Source of the DNA: an uncultured Pseudomonadota bacterium
GTDB taxonomy: Bacteria; Pseudomonadota; Gammaproteobacteria; Steroidobacterales; Steroidobacteraceae
DNA: 64,000 nucleotides
Assembly (NCBI GenBank): GCA_903927005.1
Contig: CAIYLH010000047.1
Location: 96,144 to 160,143 of the forward strand
Direction of reading: 5' to 3'
Made by a program: the position numbers and the translations under genes. Positions 31,421 through 39,610 of the stretch are shown one piece after another; within the stretch, counting starts at the first letter, position 1; every line of letters starts with the position of its first letter. The notes beneath the pieces were generated by a model, which was not told the DNA's origin, did no database searches, and saw nothing but the letters and a program-made list of their open reading frames with translations.

Positions 31421-31986
31421 CCTCGCCGTCGGTCGGGACACTGGAGTTGTCGACCCCGCGCCTCTTGCTGCGTCCGCCGCGCCGCGACGACTTTGACGAC
31501 TGGGCGGCATTCGCCGGCGACGCTGAGGCCACGCGCTTTCTCGGTGGCCCGCAGCCGCGCGCGGTGGCATGGCGCGCGTTCGGCCTGATGGCGGGCGCCT
31601 GGGCGCTGTACGGCTTCGGGATGTTCTCGGTGATTGAGCGTTCCACCGGCCGCTGGGTGGGCCGGGTCGGCCCGTGGCGCCCTGACGGCTGGCCAGGCAA
31701 CGAGGTCGGCTGGGGGGTGCGCCGCGATGCGCAGGGGCAGGGCTACGCCTTCGAGGCCGCCACTGCGGCGATCGACTGGGCGCTCGCGACGCTCCACTGG
31801 AACGAGTTCATCCACTGCATCGATGCGGCCAACCGACCCTCTGTCGCGCTCGCCGAGCGGCTCGGTTCGCGCTGGCAGCGCCGTGCGCTGATGCCGGCAC
31901 CGATTGGCATCGAGGTCGAGGTATATGGGCAGACGGCGGCCGAGTGGCGCGCCGGCGCAGCTCAGCGCGGCGGCTTGCCCAGGTAG
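31411..31986 (+). CDS. GNAT family N-acetyltransferase (RimJ/RimL type)
   Basis: The 191-residue product starts at GTG 31411 within the end of the GST gene. It shows the RimJ-like pattern LSTPRLLLRPPRRDDFDDWAAF, an acetyl-CoA loop near RDAQGQGYAFEAA and NRPSVALAERLG near the C-terminus. The substrate is unknown. Its last 25 bases overlap the tail of the convergent aldehyde dehydrogenase gene. Confidence 0.87.
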   Translation: MALTSPSVGTLELSTPRLLLRPPRRDDFDDWAAFAGDAEATRFLGGPQPRAVAWRAFGLMAGAWALYGFGMFSVIERSTGRWVGRVGPWRPDGWPGNEVGWGVRRDAQGQGYAFEAATAAIDWALATLHWNEFIHCIDAANRPSVALAERLGSRWQRRALMPAPIGIEVEVYGQTAAEWRAGAAQRGGLPR

Positions 31987-33398
31987 ATGCGCAGCACGAG
32001 CCGTTGCACGAAGCGGCCGTAAGGCGGACGGAACAGTCCGACCGGGAAGAAGCGGTGGCGACGGAACACCGCTTTCGCGTGCGACAGCTCGCGAAAGCCT
32101 TCCTCGCCATGGTACGAGCCCATGCCTGAGGTGCCCGAGCCACCGAACGGCAGGTCATGGTTGAACACGTGCCAGCCCCAGTCGCCAACCGTGACGCCGC
32201 CGGAGTGAGTTTTGCGCAGCAGCGCGTCCAGTGCCTCGCGGTGGAACCCGAACGGATACAGCGCCAGTGGCCGCGGGCCTGCGGCGACGTGCGCGAGCGC
32301 TGCGTCGACGCTGTCGTAACCGATCACTGGCAGCAGTGGCCCAAACAGTTCCTCGCGTGCGACGCGCATCGCGGGCGTGACGCCGGTGATCACATGCAGC
32401 GGCAGGCGTCGGTCGGTGCCTGGCGTGCCTGCGACGAGGATCTCGGCGCCGTGTTGGCGGGCGTCTTCGATCAGCGCGAGCTGGCGCGCATGCTGACGGT
32501 CGTTGACGATGCCGGTGTAGTCGGGGTTGCCGGTGGTACTAGGTACCTGTGCCTTGAACGCTGCGACTACGGCGGCGGCGAACTCCGCGACCTGTGCCTT
32601 TGGCACCAGCGCGTAATCTGGCGAGACACAGATCTGTCCGCAGTTGAAGGCCTTGCCGTGTGCGATCGCGGCCGCGGCGGCGGAAACATCGGCGCCAGGG
32701 GCAACGATCGCCGGCGACTTGCCGCCTAGCTCCAATGTCACGGGCGTAAGGTTGTCGGCAGCGGCGTGCATGACAGCCGGGGCGATCGCAGGTGAGCCGG
32801 TGAACACCAGGTGATCAAACGGCAGTGCCGCGAACGCCTGTCCCGCCGCGACCGCTCCGCCGATCACGGCCACCTCGTCCTCGTCGAAGCACTCGGCGAG
32901 CATTGTGCGCACCGCGGCGCAGGTACGCGGTGTCGACTCTGACATCTTGATCATCGCGCGGTTGCCGGCGGCGAGCGCCGTCACCAGCGGACCGAGAGCG
33001 AGGTACACCGGGAAGTTCCACGGCGAGATGATGCCGATCACGCCTTTTGGCTGGTACATCACCCAGGCGCTGTTGGTCGCGAACAGCAGTTCCGTGCGCC
33101 GTCGGCGCGATCGCATCCAGCGACCCAGCTGGCCTAGTGCGTGGTCAATCTCAAGTACTGGGCCGAGCACGTCGGCCATCTTCGACTCGAACTCGGAGCG
33201 ACCACCGAAGTCGGCGTTCATGGCGGCGGCGAGCAGGTCCTGGTGGCGGCGCAACGCCGCGCGCAGTGCCTTCAGTCGGCGCCGCCGCGAGGCGGCGTCG
33301 GGGTAGGGGTCGGCAGCGAAAGCAGCGTGCTGGCGGGCGTGGATCGCGCTCAGGCGCGCGATCTCGGTCTCCTCGCCGGCCGCCGCCGCTGCGTTCAC
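31962..33398 (-). CDS. Aldehyde dehydrogenase (coniferyl-aldehyde dehydrogenase type)
   Basis: The 478-residue product is an NAD(P)-dependent aldehyde dehydrogenase of the subgroup that ends in a hydrophobic/basic tail (RFFPVGLFRPPYGRF..), as in CalB-like coniferyl-aldehyde and fatty-aldehyde dehydrogenases. The catalytic cysteine is in NCGQICVSPDY (near 250), the general base in TLELGGKSP (near 217) and the cofactor motif is GIISPWNFPVYL. Its GTG start overlaps the permease stop (GTGA), so the two proteins are probably made together. The physiological aldehyde is not known. Confidence 0.88.
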   Translation of the reverse strand: MNAAAAAGEETEIARLSAIHARQHAAFAADPYPDAASRRRRLKALRAALRRHQDLLAAAMNADFGGRSEFESKMADVLGPVLEIDHALGQLGRWMRSRRRRTELLFATNSAWVMYQPKGVIGIISPWNFPVYLALGPLVTALAAGNRAMIKMSESTPRTCAAVRTMLAECFDEDEVAVIGGAVAAGQAFAALPFDHLVFTGSPAIAPAVMHAAADNLTPVTLELGGKSPAIVAPGADVSAAAAAIAHGKAFNCGQICVSPDYALVPKAQVAEFAAAVVAAFKAQVPSTTGNPDYTGIVNDRQHARQLALIEDARQHGAEILVAGTPGTDRRLPLHVITGVTPAMRVAREELFGPLLPVIGYDSVDAALAHVAAGPRPLALYPFGFHREALDALLRKTHSGGVTVGDWGWHVFNHDLPFGGSGTSGMGSYHGEEGFRELSHAKAVFRRHRFFPVGLFRPPYGRFVQRLVLRIYLGKPPR

Positions 33399-34780
33399 AG
33401 CGTTGGCACCGGTGCGCCGCGGCCGCGACGAAAGACCACGTACAGCACGAGTACGACGGCGATCGAGACCATGCTTGCCCAGAACTCATCGACATGCGAT
33501 GGCGTGATCGCCATGGCCACCAGCACCGCGAGCATGCCGGCCAGCGCGATGTAGCTCAGCCACGGGAACAGCCACATCGGCAGCACCGGCGCCGGCATGC
33601 CCGCCTTCTCGCGGCGGCGACGGACGACGACCTGCGAGACGACGATGGCGGCGTAGATCACCACGATCAGTGCCCCCGAGGCGTTGGTCAGGAACGCGTA
33701 GACCACCTTTGGCAGCATGTAGTTGGCGATGAGGCCGGCAAAGCCGGCGACGCTGGCCAGCAGCACCGCGCGCGCCGGCACGTGCTGCTTGGTGGTCTTG
33801 ACCAGCGCATGCGGTGCATCGCCCTTCTCGGCCAGCACGAACAACACGCGCGAGGCGACGTAGAAGGACGAGTTCAGGCAGGACAGCACTGCGGTCAGGA
33901 TGATGAAGTCCATGATGTTCGCAGCGCCATTGATGTGCAGCGTCTCGAGCGCCATCGTGAATGGCGAGTGCCCTGGCTGGACGTCGGTCCACGGCAGCAG
34001 GCTGCAGACGACGAAGATCGAGCCGACGTAGAAGATCAGGATGCGGCTGATGATCGTCGAGGTCATCTTGGCGACCTGCTTGGCAGGCTCTTCTGACTCG
34101 GCGGCGGCGATCGTGACGACCTCGGCGCCCATCATTGAGAAGACGACGGTCGTCACCGCCGCCAGCACCGCGAACCAGCCATTGGGTGCGAAGCCGCCAT
34201 GGGCATACAGGTTCGAGAGGGTAGGGCCGGTTTCGGAGTGGATGCCGAAGACGTGCGCGCCACCGATCAGGATGAACGAGACGATCGCCGCCACCTTGAT
34301 GGAAGCGAACCAGAACTCAAACTCGCCGTAGGTGCGCGCCGGCATCAGGTTGACAGCGGTCATCACCGCCATCAGGCCCAGGCCGGTGACCAGCGGGTTC
34401 AGCATCGGATAGTGGTCGTGGATGATGTTGGCCCCGGCGATGGCCTCGACCGGGATCACGATGATCCAGAAGTACCAGTACAGCCAACCGACTGAGAACC
34501 CCGCCCAGTTGCCGAGGCCGGCGCGCGCGAACTCGGTGAACGAGCGCACGTGCGGCATCTCGACTGCCATCTCGCCGAGGGCGCGCATGATCAGCAGGAC
34601 GAGCGTGCCGGTCAGTGCGTAACTAATCAGGATCGCCGGACCTGCGGCGTGGATCGCGACGCTGCTGCCCACGAACAGTCCAGCGCCGATGATGCCACCG
34701 ATGGTGATCATGGTGACGTGGCGAGGCTTGAGCGACCGGCTCAGCGAGTGGTCGTCGGCGGGGGAGGCGATCTGGGTCAT
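33395..34780 (-). CDS. Amino-acid permease (GabP/AAT family of the APC superfamily)
   Basis: The 461-residue protein has about 12 membrane segments and the APC opening LKPRHVTMITIGGIIGAGLFVGSS. MGAEVVTIAAAESEEPAKQV and LNSSFYVASRVLFVLAEKGDAP are typical of GABA/asparagine/lysine-type permeases. Coupling to an aldehyde dehydrogenase and divergence from a PLP amino-acid enzyme suggest uptake of an amino acid or GABA-like substrate; this is inference. The start at ATG 34780 gives the usual family length. Confidence 0.9.
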   Translation of the reverse strand: MTQIASPADDHSLSRSLKPRHVTMITIGGIIGAGLFVGSSVAIHAAGPAILISYALTGTLVLLIMRALGEMAVEMPHVRSFTEFARAGLGNWAGFSVGWLYWYFWIIVIPVEAIAGANIIHDHYPMLNPLVTGLGLMAVMTAVNLMPARTYGEFEFWFASIKVAAIVSFILIGGAHVFGIHSETGPTLSNLYAHGGFAPNGWFAVLAAVTTVVFSMMGAEVVTIAAAESEEPAKQVAKMTSTIISRILIFYVGSIFVVCSLLPWTDVQPGHSPFTMALETLHINGAANIMDFIILTAVLSCLNSSFYVASRVLFVLAEKGDAPHALVKTTKQHVPARAVLLASVAGFAGLIANYMLPKVVYAFLTNASGALIVVIYAAIVVSQVVVRRRREKAGMPAPVLPMWLFPWLSYIALAGMLAVLVAMAITPSHVDEFWASMVSIAVVLVLYVVFRRGRGAPVPTL

Positions 34781-34936
34781 GGACGGGCTCCGGCGCCGGA
34801 TGGCGTGCCCCGAGGTTACACAATGCTGCGCCCGGCGGCAGCCGGTTCTGCAGTATTGTGGGTCTGCGAGGCGCGGGGGCGGCAAGCCCCTCGATCGCAC
34901 AGATGACGACCCGCCCAGTAGCCGTGGAGGCGACCC

Positions 34937-35905
34937 GTGAGCGCGACCTTGGATCCTGTCTTCGAAGACGTCGCGGCCGCCGCTCGTCTGATCGAGCCCT
35001 ATGTGCGGCGTACGCCGGTCCTGTCCTCGCCGGAAGTGTCGCGTTTGCTGGGCGCCAGTGTGGATTTCAAGTGCGAAAACCTGCAGGCAGTCGGTGCCTT
35101 CAAGGCGCGTGGTGCCTGTAACGCCGTGCTGGCCTTGGATGACGCACACGCCGCGCGCGGCGTGGCCACGCATTCCTCCGGCAACCACGCCGCGGCGCTG
35201 GCGCGGGCTGCCCGTCTGCGCGGGATTCCCGCCTACATTGTGATGCCCCGCGGGGCGCCGCGCATCAAACGGCTGGCGGTCGAGGAGTTCGGGGGGCGCG
35301 TGCAGGAGTGCGAGCCGACTCTCGCGGCCCGGGAAGCGGCCGCTGCCGCGCTGATCGTCTCGACCGGCGCGACGCTCGTGCATCCCTACGATGATCCGCT
35401 GGTGATCGCAGGTCAGGGCACGGCTTTGGTCGAGATGTCGACCCAGCTGGCGGCCCCGGAGGTAGTGCTGGTGCCGGTCGGCGGCGGCGGGCTGCTGGCT
35501 GGCACCGCAATCGCCAGCCGCCGCCTGTGGCCGCGGGCGCGGATAATCGGCGTGGAGCCTGCCGGCGCCGACGACGCGGCCCGCTCGTTCCATAGCGGCC
35601 TGCTGCAGCCTGCCGGCTCACCGCAGACGATCGCCGACGGTCTGCGTGGTGCGATGTCGCCGCGCACGCTGCGCATGGCCCGGGCGGGAGTTGACGACAT
35701 AGTCACCGTTAGCGAAGACGCGATCGTTGCTGCGATGCGGCTGCTGTTCGAGGCCCTGAAGATGGTCGTCGAACCCTCCGGCGCGGTCCCGGTTGCCGCG
35801 CTGCTCGAGGGCAAGATAGGCCATGGCCGCGTGGCAGTAGTGCTGTCAGGCGGCAACGTGGACCTAGACGCGCTCCCCTGGATCACAGCGCCGCGCGGCG
35901 CTTAG
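34937..35905 (+). CDS. PLP-dependent serine racemase / threonine dehydratase-like enzyme
   Basis: The 322-residue fold-type II PLP enzyme binds the cofactor through K56 (AVGAFKARGA). It has the THSSGNHAAALARAARLRG loop and a VPVGGGGLLAG phosphate-binding glycine loop near 180. There is no C-terminal ACT domain, so it resembles serine racemase or catabolic threonine dehydratase. It should deaminate or racemise serine/threonine-like substrates. It starts at GTG 34937 with a GGAGG Shine-Dalgarno. It is divergent from the amino-acid permease. Confidence 0.85.
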   Translation: MSATLDPVFEDVAAAARLIEPYVRRTPVLSSPEVSRLLGASVDFKCENLQAVGAFKARGACNAVLALDDAHAARGVATHSSGNHAAALARAARLRGIPAYIVMPRGAPRIKRLAVEEFGGRVQECEPTLAAREAAAAALIVSTGATLVHPYDDPLVIAGQGTALVEMSTQLAAPEVVLVPVGGGGLLAGTAIASRRLWPRARIIGVEPAGADDAARSFHSGLLQPAGSPQTIADGLRGAMSPRTLRMARAGVDDIVTVSEDAIVAAMRLLFEALKMVVEPSGAVPVAALLEGKIGHGRVAVVLSGGNVDLDALPWITAPRGA

Positions 35906-35964
35906 GTAGTGTGCGCAGGCGCTTAAGGACAAGCGGGCATGCCTGCTTCGCTGTCGCCGGCGTA

Positions 35965-35979
35965 GGCTGGATCCCTGCA
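35965..35979 (+). promoter_or_regulatory. GGC-N2-GATCCCTGCA element upstream of the stress-protein gene
   Basis: This 15-mer has GG and GC dinucleotides ten bases apart, the spacing of a sigma-54 (-24/-12) promoter, and shares the ten-base core GATCCCTGCA with two further sites downstream (37566 and 38809). The expected start would be near 35990, which cuts into the Shine-Dalgarno sequence, so promoter function here is doubtful. Confidence 0.3.
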
Positions 35980-35998
35980 ATACACAGGGAGGCGGCAC

Positions 35999-36973
35999 AT
36001 GTTTAAGTCCAAGCACATCCTGGTCGCGCTGGCTGATACTGCAAGCAAGTCGGCGCCTGCCATCGCCCGCGCGGGCGAGATCGCCGCGAAGACCGGCGCA
36101 AAGGTGACACTCTTCCACAGCCTTTATAGTCCGTATCTGGCCGGCGAGCAGTTCTACAGTCCGGTCGAGCTGCAGCGTGACATCGAAGTGGCGGTGAACG
36201 CCCGCAAGGAAGCGCTCGAGAAGTTGGCGAAGCCGTTACGCGATGCTGGCATCCCCGTGCATGTCCGCTGCCGATGGGACTACCCGGTGCACGATAGTAT
36301 TGTGCGCGAGGCGGTCCGCGAGAAGGTCGATCTGGTGCTGATCGGCAGCCACCGCCACGGCATCGCGGCGCGGCTGATCCTCACCAATACCGACTGGCAG
36401 GTGATTCGGCTGTGCCCGTGCCCGGTACTGTTGGTGAAGACCACCCGGCGCTATGAGCGGCCGCGCGTATTGGCGGCGATCGACCCGCTGCACGGCCATG
36501 CAAAGCCCGTTGCGCTTGATGCCCTGCTACTGTCGGCCGGTGCTGACCTTGCCGCAGCGTTCGGCGGTAAATTGCACGCCGCGCACTTTTACTCGCTAGG
36601 GACGCCCCTATCGACAGGCTTCATGATCGAGCCGCTTCCGCTGCCGGTGGAGATCGCCGAGCAGCATGCAGGTGACATCGGCAAGGCCTTCGATGTGCTC
36701 GTGGCTCCCTACGGACTGACGGCAGGTCGTAAGCACGTGCGCAATGGTCTGCCGGTCGACGAGTTGCCGGTGCTGGCGGATGAGATTGATGCGTGCGTTG
36801 TGGTAATGGGCGCGGTGTCGCGCACCGGGCTAAAGCGGTTGTTCATCGGCCATACGGCCGAGCGCGTGCTCGATAGCCTGAAAAGCGACGTGCTGATCAT
36901 CAAGCCGGAGGGCTTTAAGACCCCTGTGCCGCGGCGCGCAGCCAACCGACCGGTACTGCTGCCGCCACTCTAG
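35999..36973 (+). CDS. Universal stress protein with two UspA domains
   Basis: The 324-residue protein contains two tandem Usp domains (about 1-145 and 155-310), the arrangement of E. coli UspE. The second ends with VVMGAVSRTGLKRLFIGHTAERVLDSLKSDVLIIKP, matching the Usp G-2x-G-9x-G(S/T) nucleotide-loop region in degenerate form. Such proteins respond to stress and stationary phase. A strong AGGGAGG Shine-Dalgarno precedes ATG 35999. It is a single gene convergent with the small acidic protein. Confidence 0.9.
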   Translation: MFKSKHILVALADTASKSAPAIARAGEIAAKTGAKVTLFHSLYSPYLAGEQFYSPVELQRDIEVAVNARKEALEKLAKPLRDAGIPVHVRCRWDYPVHDSIVREAVREKVDLVLIGSHRHGIAARLILTNTDWQVIRLCPCPVLLVKTTRRYERPRVLAAIDPLHGHAKPVALDALLLSAGADLAAAFGGKLHAAHFYSLGTPLSTGFMIEPLPLPVEIAEQHAGDIGKAFDVLVAPYGLTAGRKHVRNGLPVDELPVLADEIDACVVVMGAVSRTGLKRLFIGHTAERVLDSLKSDVLIIKPEGFKTPVPRRAANRPVLLPPL

Positions 36974-37003
36974 TCCAGGCGCTCGTGATCAGCGCCACGG
37001 CGG

Positions 37004-37360
37004 TCAGTGTCTGACCGCCGTGGCCTTGGTTTCGTCTTCATCGTCTTCGCTTTCGTCGACCGCCGAGGCGAGTTGATCGAGCGGGTCGCGCCAGTCGCGT
37101 TCGCCGCCATCTGCCGACAGCGTGTACTCGCGCTCGCTGCTGTCCGGATCGTCGGCAGGCCCGGTCGAATTTTCCGGCGCGCTTGCCAGTTCGATCGTCA
37201 TCGCGAACCACGATTCCAGATCGAGTTCATCGACATCGCCGTCGCTGTCCTGAATCTCGACGGCGTCCTGTGCCTCGTCCACCGCCACGACCTGGAACAT
37301 CTGTCCCTTGTCTCGATGGGCGTACCACTGGCCGACTTCGGGGATCAATCGAGTGGTCAT
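37004..37360 (-). CDS. Small acidic protein, DUF6763-like
   Basis: The 118-residue protein begins with a compact PEVGQWYAHRDKGQMFQVVAVDEAQDAVEIQDSDGDVDELDLESWF segment (described here by its key residues W10, Y11 and F20) and ends in an Asp/Glu/Ser-rich tail. This matches my recollection of the DUF6763 family of small gammaproteobacterial proteins. Its function is unknown. ATG 37360 is chosen because a perfect AGGAGGA lies about ten bases upstream on the minus strand; the GTG at 37369 is too close to it. Confidence 0.7.
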   Translation of the reverse strand: MTTRLIPEVGQWYAHRDKGQMFQVVAVDEAQDAVEIQDSDGDVDELDLESWFAMTIELASAPENSTGPADDPDSSEREYTLSADGGERDWRDPLDQLASAVDESEDDEDETKATAVRH

Positions 37361-37565
37361 GACCGCCACTCCTCCTTGGGGTTGGTGTGCGTTCTCATGC
37401 TACGTCCGCATTGCCCGTCTGCGTAGTGGGAAGTCCACATTCGGCGATCTGCGCTGCCCCGTCGCGGTGCGCTGCAGCATTCCTTGCACAGCCCCGGTGC
37501 GCCGCAATTTTCGGTGCGCACGCAGGATCAGCCACTTACGCGGCGTGTGAGCTCGTTTGGGGGCC

Positions 37566-37580
37566 GGCACGATCCCTGCA
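37566..37580 (+). promoter_or_regulatory. Candidate sigma-54 (-24/-12) promoter of the porin gene
   Basis: GGCACGATCCCTGCA matches the sigma-54 consensus GGCACG-N4-TTGCA except for one C in place of T. The GG and GC are correctly spaced by ten bases. The predicted start near 37591 would give a leader of about 35 bases that holds the GGAAGGGG Shine-Dalgarno before ATG 37626. The element shares its core with sites at 35965 and 38809. Confidence 0.5.
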
Positions 37581-37625
37581 ATGTCCCCTGCGGGAACGAA
37601 AACTTTATGGAAGGGGAACACGCTA

Positions 37626-38771
37626 ATGATCGCGACTCGTATCACTGCCTACGCCGGCGTCCTTGCGCTGCTTGCTGCGACTTCCGTGTTCGCTGAGGAT
37701 GCTCCGGCAAAGTCCGTCACGCCGACGTTCGGCGCAGTGCTTGAATCCTCCGGACTGACGCTGAACGGCTACGTCGACGCGTCCTATAACCATCTGTCCG
37801 GCGAGGGTTTATTCACTAGCGGTGTCGCCAATCGCGTGTTCGACACGCAGCCTAGCGGCTTTGCCGTCCAGCAGGCTGCGATCAACATTGGCTACCAGCC
37901 GAAGGAGGGCTTCGGTGCGTTCGTGAATCTGACGGCGGGTAATGACGCCGACCTGATTGCCTCGTACGACGCCATGGGCAAGACCGCAAAGTTCGACGTC
38001 ACGCAGGCGTACGTGCAGTACGCCGGCAGCAACTACACGGTCATTGCCGGTAAGTTCGTGACGCTTGCAGGTGCCGAGGTGATCGCCTCGCCGTCCAACG
38101 CGAACTTCTCCCGCTCAATCCTGTTCGGCTACGCGATCCCATTCACGCACAGCGGGGTTCGCGCGACATTCGCGGCTGCCGATACCGTGAATCTGATCCT
38201 GGGCGTCAACAATGGCTGGGATGCGCTGAAGGACACCAACACAGCCAAGACCGTAGAAGTGGGCGCGACGTTCGCGCCAGTGAAGACGTTTACGATCGCT
38301 GCGAGTGGCTACTTCGGCAAGGAGCGGATCGGTGGCCTGGTGGGCTTTGGGCCCGAGGGCCAACGCACGCTCATTGACGTGGTTGCGACCTGGAACGCTA
38401 CCGACGCGCTGACCTTCGTTCTCAACTATGACTACGGTAAGCAGGCGGATGTCACTGACGGTGAGTCGACGCCTGTCGATGCAAAGTGGAACGGACTGGC
38501 TGGATACGCGAACTACACCATTAGCGACCGCTGGAAGGTGTCGCTGCGCGCCGAGTACCTCGACGACAAGGATGGCTACCGGACGGGCGTCATGCAGAAG
38601 TGGAAGGAAGTCACCGGCACGGTTGCGTACTTGCCGACCAAGGCGGTCGAGCTGCGCGTCGAGCTTCGGGCCGACTCGTCGGACGTGCCGTCCTTCGTGA
38701 AGAGCATCGCGGCTGAGGAAGTTGCCAAGAGCCAGACCTCAGTGGGTGTCCAGGCGCTTTACAAGTTCTAG
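37626..38771 (+). CDS. Outer-membrane beta-barrel porin (BBP2 type)
   Basis: The 381-residue protein has a cleavable signal peptide (about 1-23, ending VFAED) and alternating beta strands throughout. It ends in F (VGVQALYKF), the outer-membrane insertion signal. The N-terminal LNGYVDASYNHL and the order of strands resemble the BBP2/DUF1597 porins. It probably passes small solutes; substrate unknown. The gene stands alone, between a candidate sigma-54 promoter and a strong terminator. Confidence 0.8.
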   Translation: MIATRITAYAGVLALLAATSVFAEDAPAKSVTPTFGAVLESSGLTLNGYVDASYNHLSGEGLFTSGVANRVFDTQPSGFAVQQAAINIGYQPKEGFGAFVNLTAGNDADLIASYDAMGKTAKFDVTQAYVQYAGSNYTVIAGKFVTLAGAEVIASPSNANFSRSILFGYAIPFTHSGVRATFAAADTVNLILGVNNGWDALKDTNTAKTVEVGATFAPVKTFTIAASGYFGKERIGGLVGFGPEGQRTLIDVVATWNATDALTFVLNYDYGKQADVTDGESTPVDAKWNGLAGYANYTISDRWKVSLRAEYLDDKDGYRTGVMQKWKEVTGTVAYLPTKAVELRVELRADSSDVPSFVKSIAAEEVAKSQTSVGVQALYKF

Positions 38772-38778
38772 TCCCGGT

Positions 38779-38821
38779 CAGGGATCCGGCCACGGTCTTG
38801 TAGGCCGTGGCCGGATCCCTG
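38779..38821 (+). terminator. Strong stem-loop terminator after the porin gene
   Basis: CAGGGATCCGGCCACGG and its exact reverse complement form a 17-bp perfect stem around a 9-base loop, starting seven bases after the porin stop. A modest T-containing tail follows. The right arm also contains the GGC-N2-GATCCCTGCA element (38809-38823). Confidence 0.8.
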
Positions 38822-38842
38822 CAGTCGTTTCGTTCAGGATAA

Positions 38843-38879
38843 TTGACACTTTCGGCGCTTCGGAGCCATATTCGGCTCC
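38843..38879 (+). promoter_or_regulatory. Sigma-70-like promoter with overlapping palindrome for the XRE-cupin gene
   Basis: A perfect -35 box TTGACA (38843-38848) is followed after 18 bases by CATATT (38867-38872) as a -10 candidate. GGAGCC-N6-GGCTCC (38862-38879) is an inverted repeat centred on the -10 and is placed like an operator for autorepression by the adjacent XRE regulator. Confidence 0.5.
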
Positions 38880-38904
38880 TAATGTTTATTATTCTTCACG
38901 CGCG

Positions 38905-39471
38905 ATGCCTGTGAGTACGCCGACCGGTATCGATGTCGGCACTCACCTGCGGGCCATACGGCAGCTGCACGGTCTGTCGCAGCGCGAGCTCGCCAAGCGT
39001 GCCGGCGTCACCAACGGCATGATTTCGCTGATTGAGCAGAATCGGGTCAGTCCGTCTGTGAGTTCGCTGAAAAAGGTGCTGGACGGCATTCCGATGGCGC
39101 TGGCCGAGTTCTTCACGATGGATATCGCGCTGCCGCCGCAGGTGTTCTACGGCGCTGACGAGTTGACGCCCATGGGTGCGCCACCGGTGGAGCTGTTTCT
39201 GGTGGCCGCGCGCCGGCCGCAGCGGGCCATGTCGATCCTGCGCGAGCGTTATGCCGGCGGGGCCGACACCGGTGCCGAGATGCTGTCGCATCCGGGGGAA
39301 GAGGGTGGCGTCGTCGTCAGTGGTTGCATCGAGATCACCGTCGGTAGCGCCGTCCGCGTGCTCGGGCCGGGCGATGCCTATTATTTTTCTACGGCAGTTC
39401 CACACCGCTTCCGAAATTCCGGCAGCGACGACTGTGAGATCATCAGCGCCAGTACCCCGCCGACGTTTTGA
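38905..39471 (+). CDS. XRE-family regulator with C-terminal cupin (PuuR-like)
   Basis: The 188-residue protein has an N-terminal helix-turn-helix (about 12-66; LRAIRQLHGLSQRELAKRAGVT and SPSVSSLKKVLDG) and a C-terminal cupin (about 115-185; GGVVVSGCIEITVG, PGDAYYFSTAVPHRFRNSG). This is the architecture of PuuR, the putrescine-responsive repressor, and of other cupin-linked regulators. The polyamine operon lies 4.5 kb downstream, so it is a candidate regulator of it. The evidence is architecture and proximity only. Confidence 0.85.
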   Translation: MPVSTPTGIDVGTHLRAIRQLHGLSQRELAKRAGVTNGMISLIEQNRVSPSVSSLKKVLDGIPMALAEFFTMDIALPPQVFYGADELTPMGAPPVELFLVAARRPQRAMSILRERYAGGADTGAEMLSHPGEEGGVVVSGCIEITVGSAVRVLGPGDAYYFSTAVPHRFRNSGSDDCEIISASTPPTF

Positions 39472-39550
39472 GCGTGCGGCGACCCCACGCCCCGACGGCT
39501 TGCCATCGGACCGTGGCGACCCCCTACCCCTCGAGGACAGGATAAAGAGC

Positions 39551-39610
39551 ATGACCCGCGTCACGCCCGCCGCCGTCTGGATGACGCATGCCCTGCTGGC
39601 GGCTGCATGA
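39551..39610 (+). CDS. 19-codon small ORF coupled to the exonuclease/GIY-YIG gene
   Basis: An ATG at 39551 preceded by a GAGGACAGGA stretch opens a 19-codon frame (MTRVTPAAVWMTHALLAAA) whose TGA overlaps the ATG of the next gene (ATGA). It could be a leader peptide that promotes translational coupling. It may equally be chance in GC-rich DNA, because nothing else supports it. Confidence 0.3.
   Translation: MTRVTPAAVWMTHALLAAA

Noticed and set aside
34781..35593. Upstream in-frame extension of the amino-acid permease.
   Set aside because: It covers the divergent PLP-enzyme gene, and the permease family starts at ATG 34780.
35965..35990. A functional sigma-54 promoter for the universal stress gene.
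   Set aside because: The implied start would fall inside the Shine-Dalgarno sequence, so only the motif similarity is kept.
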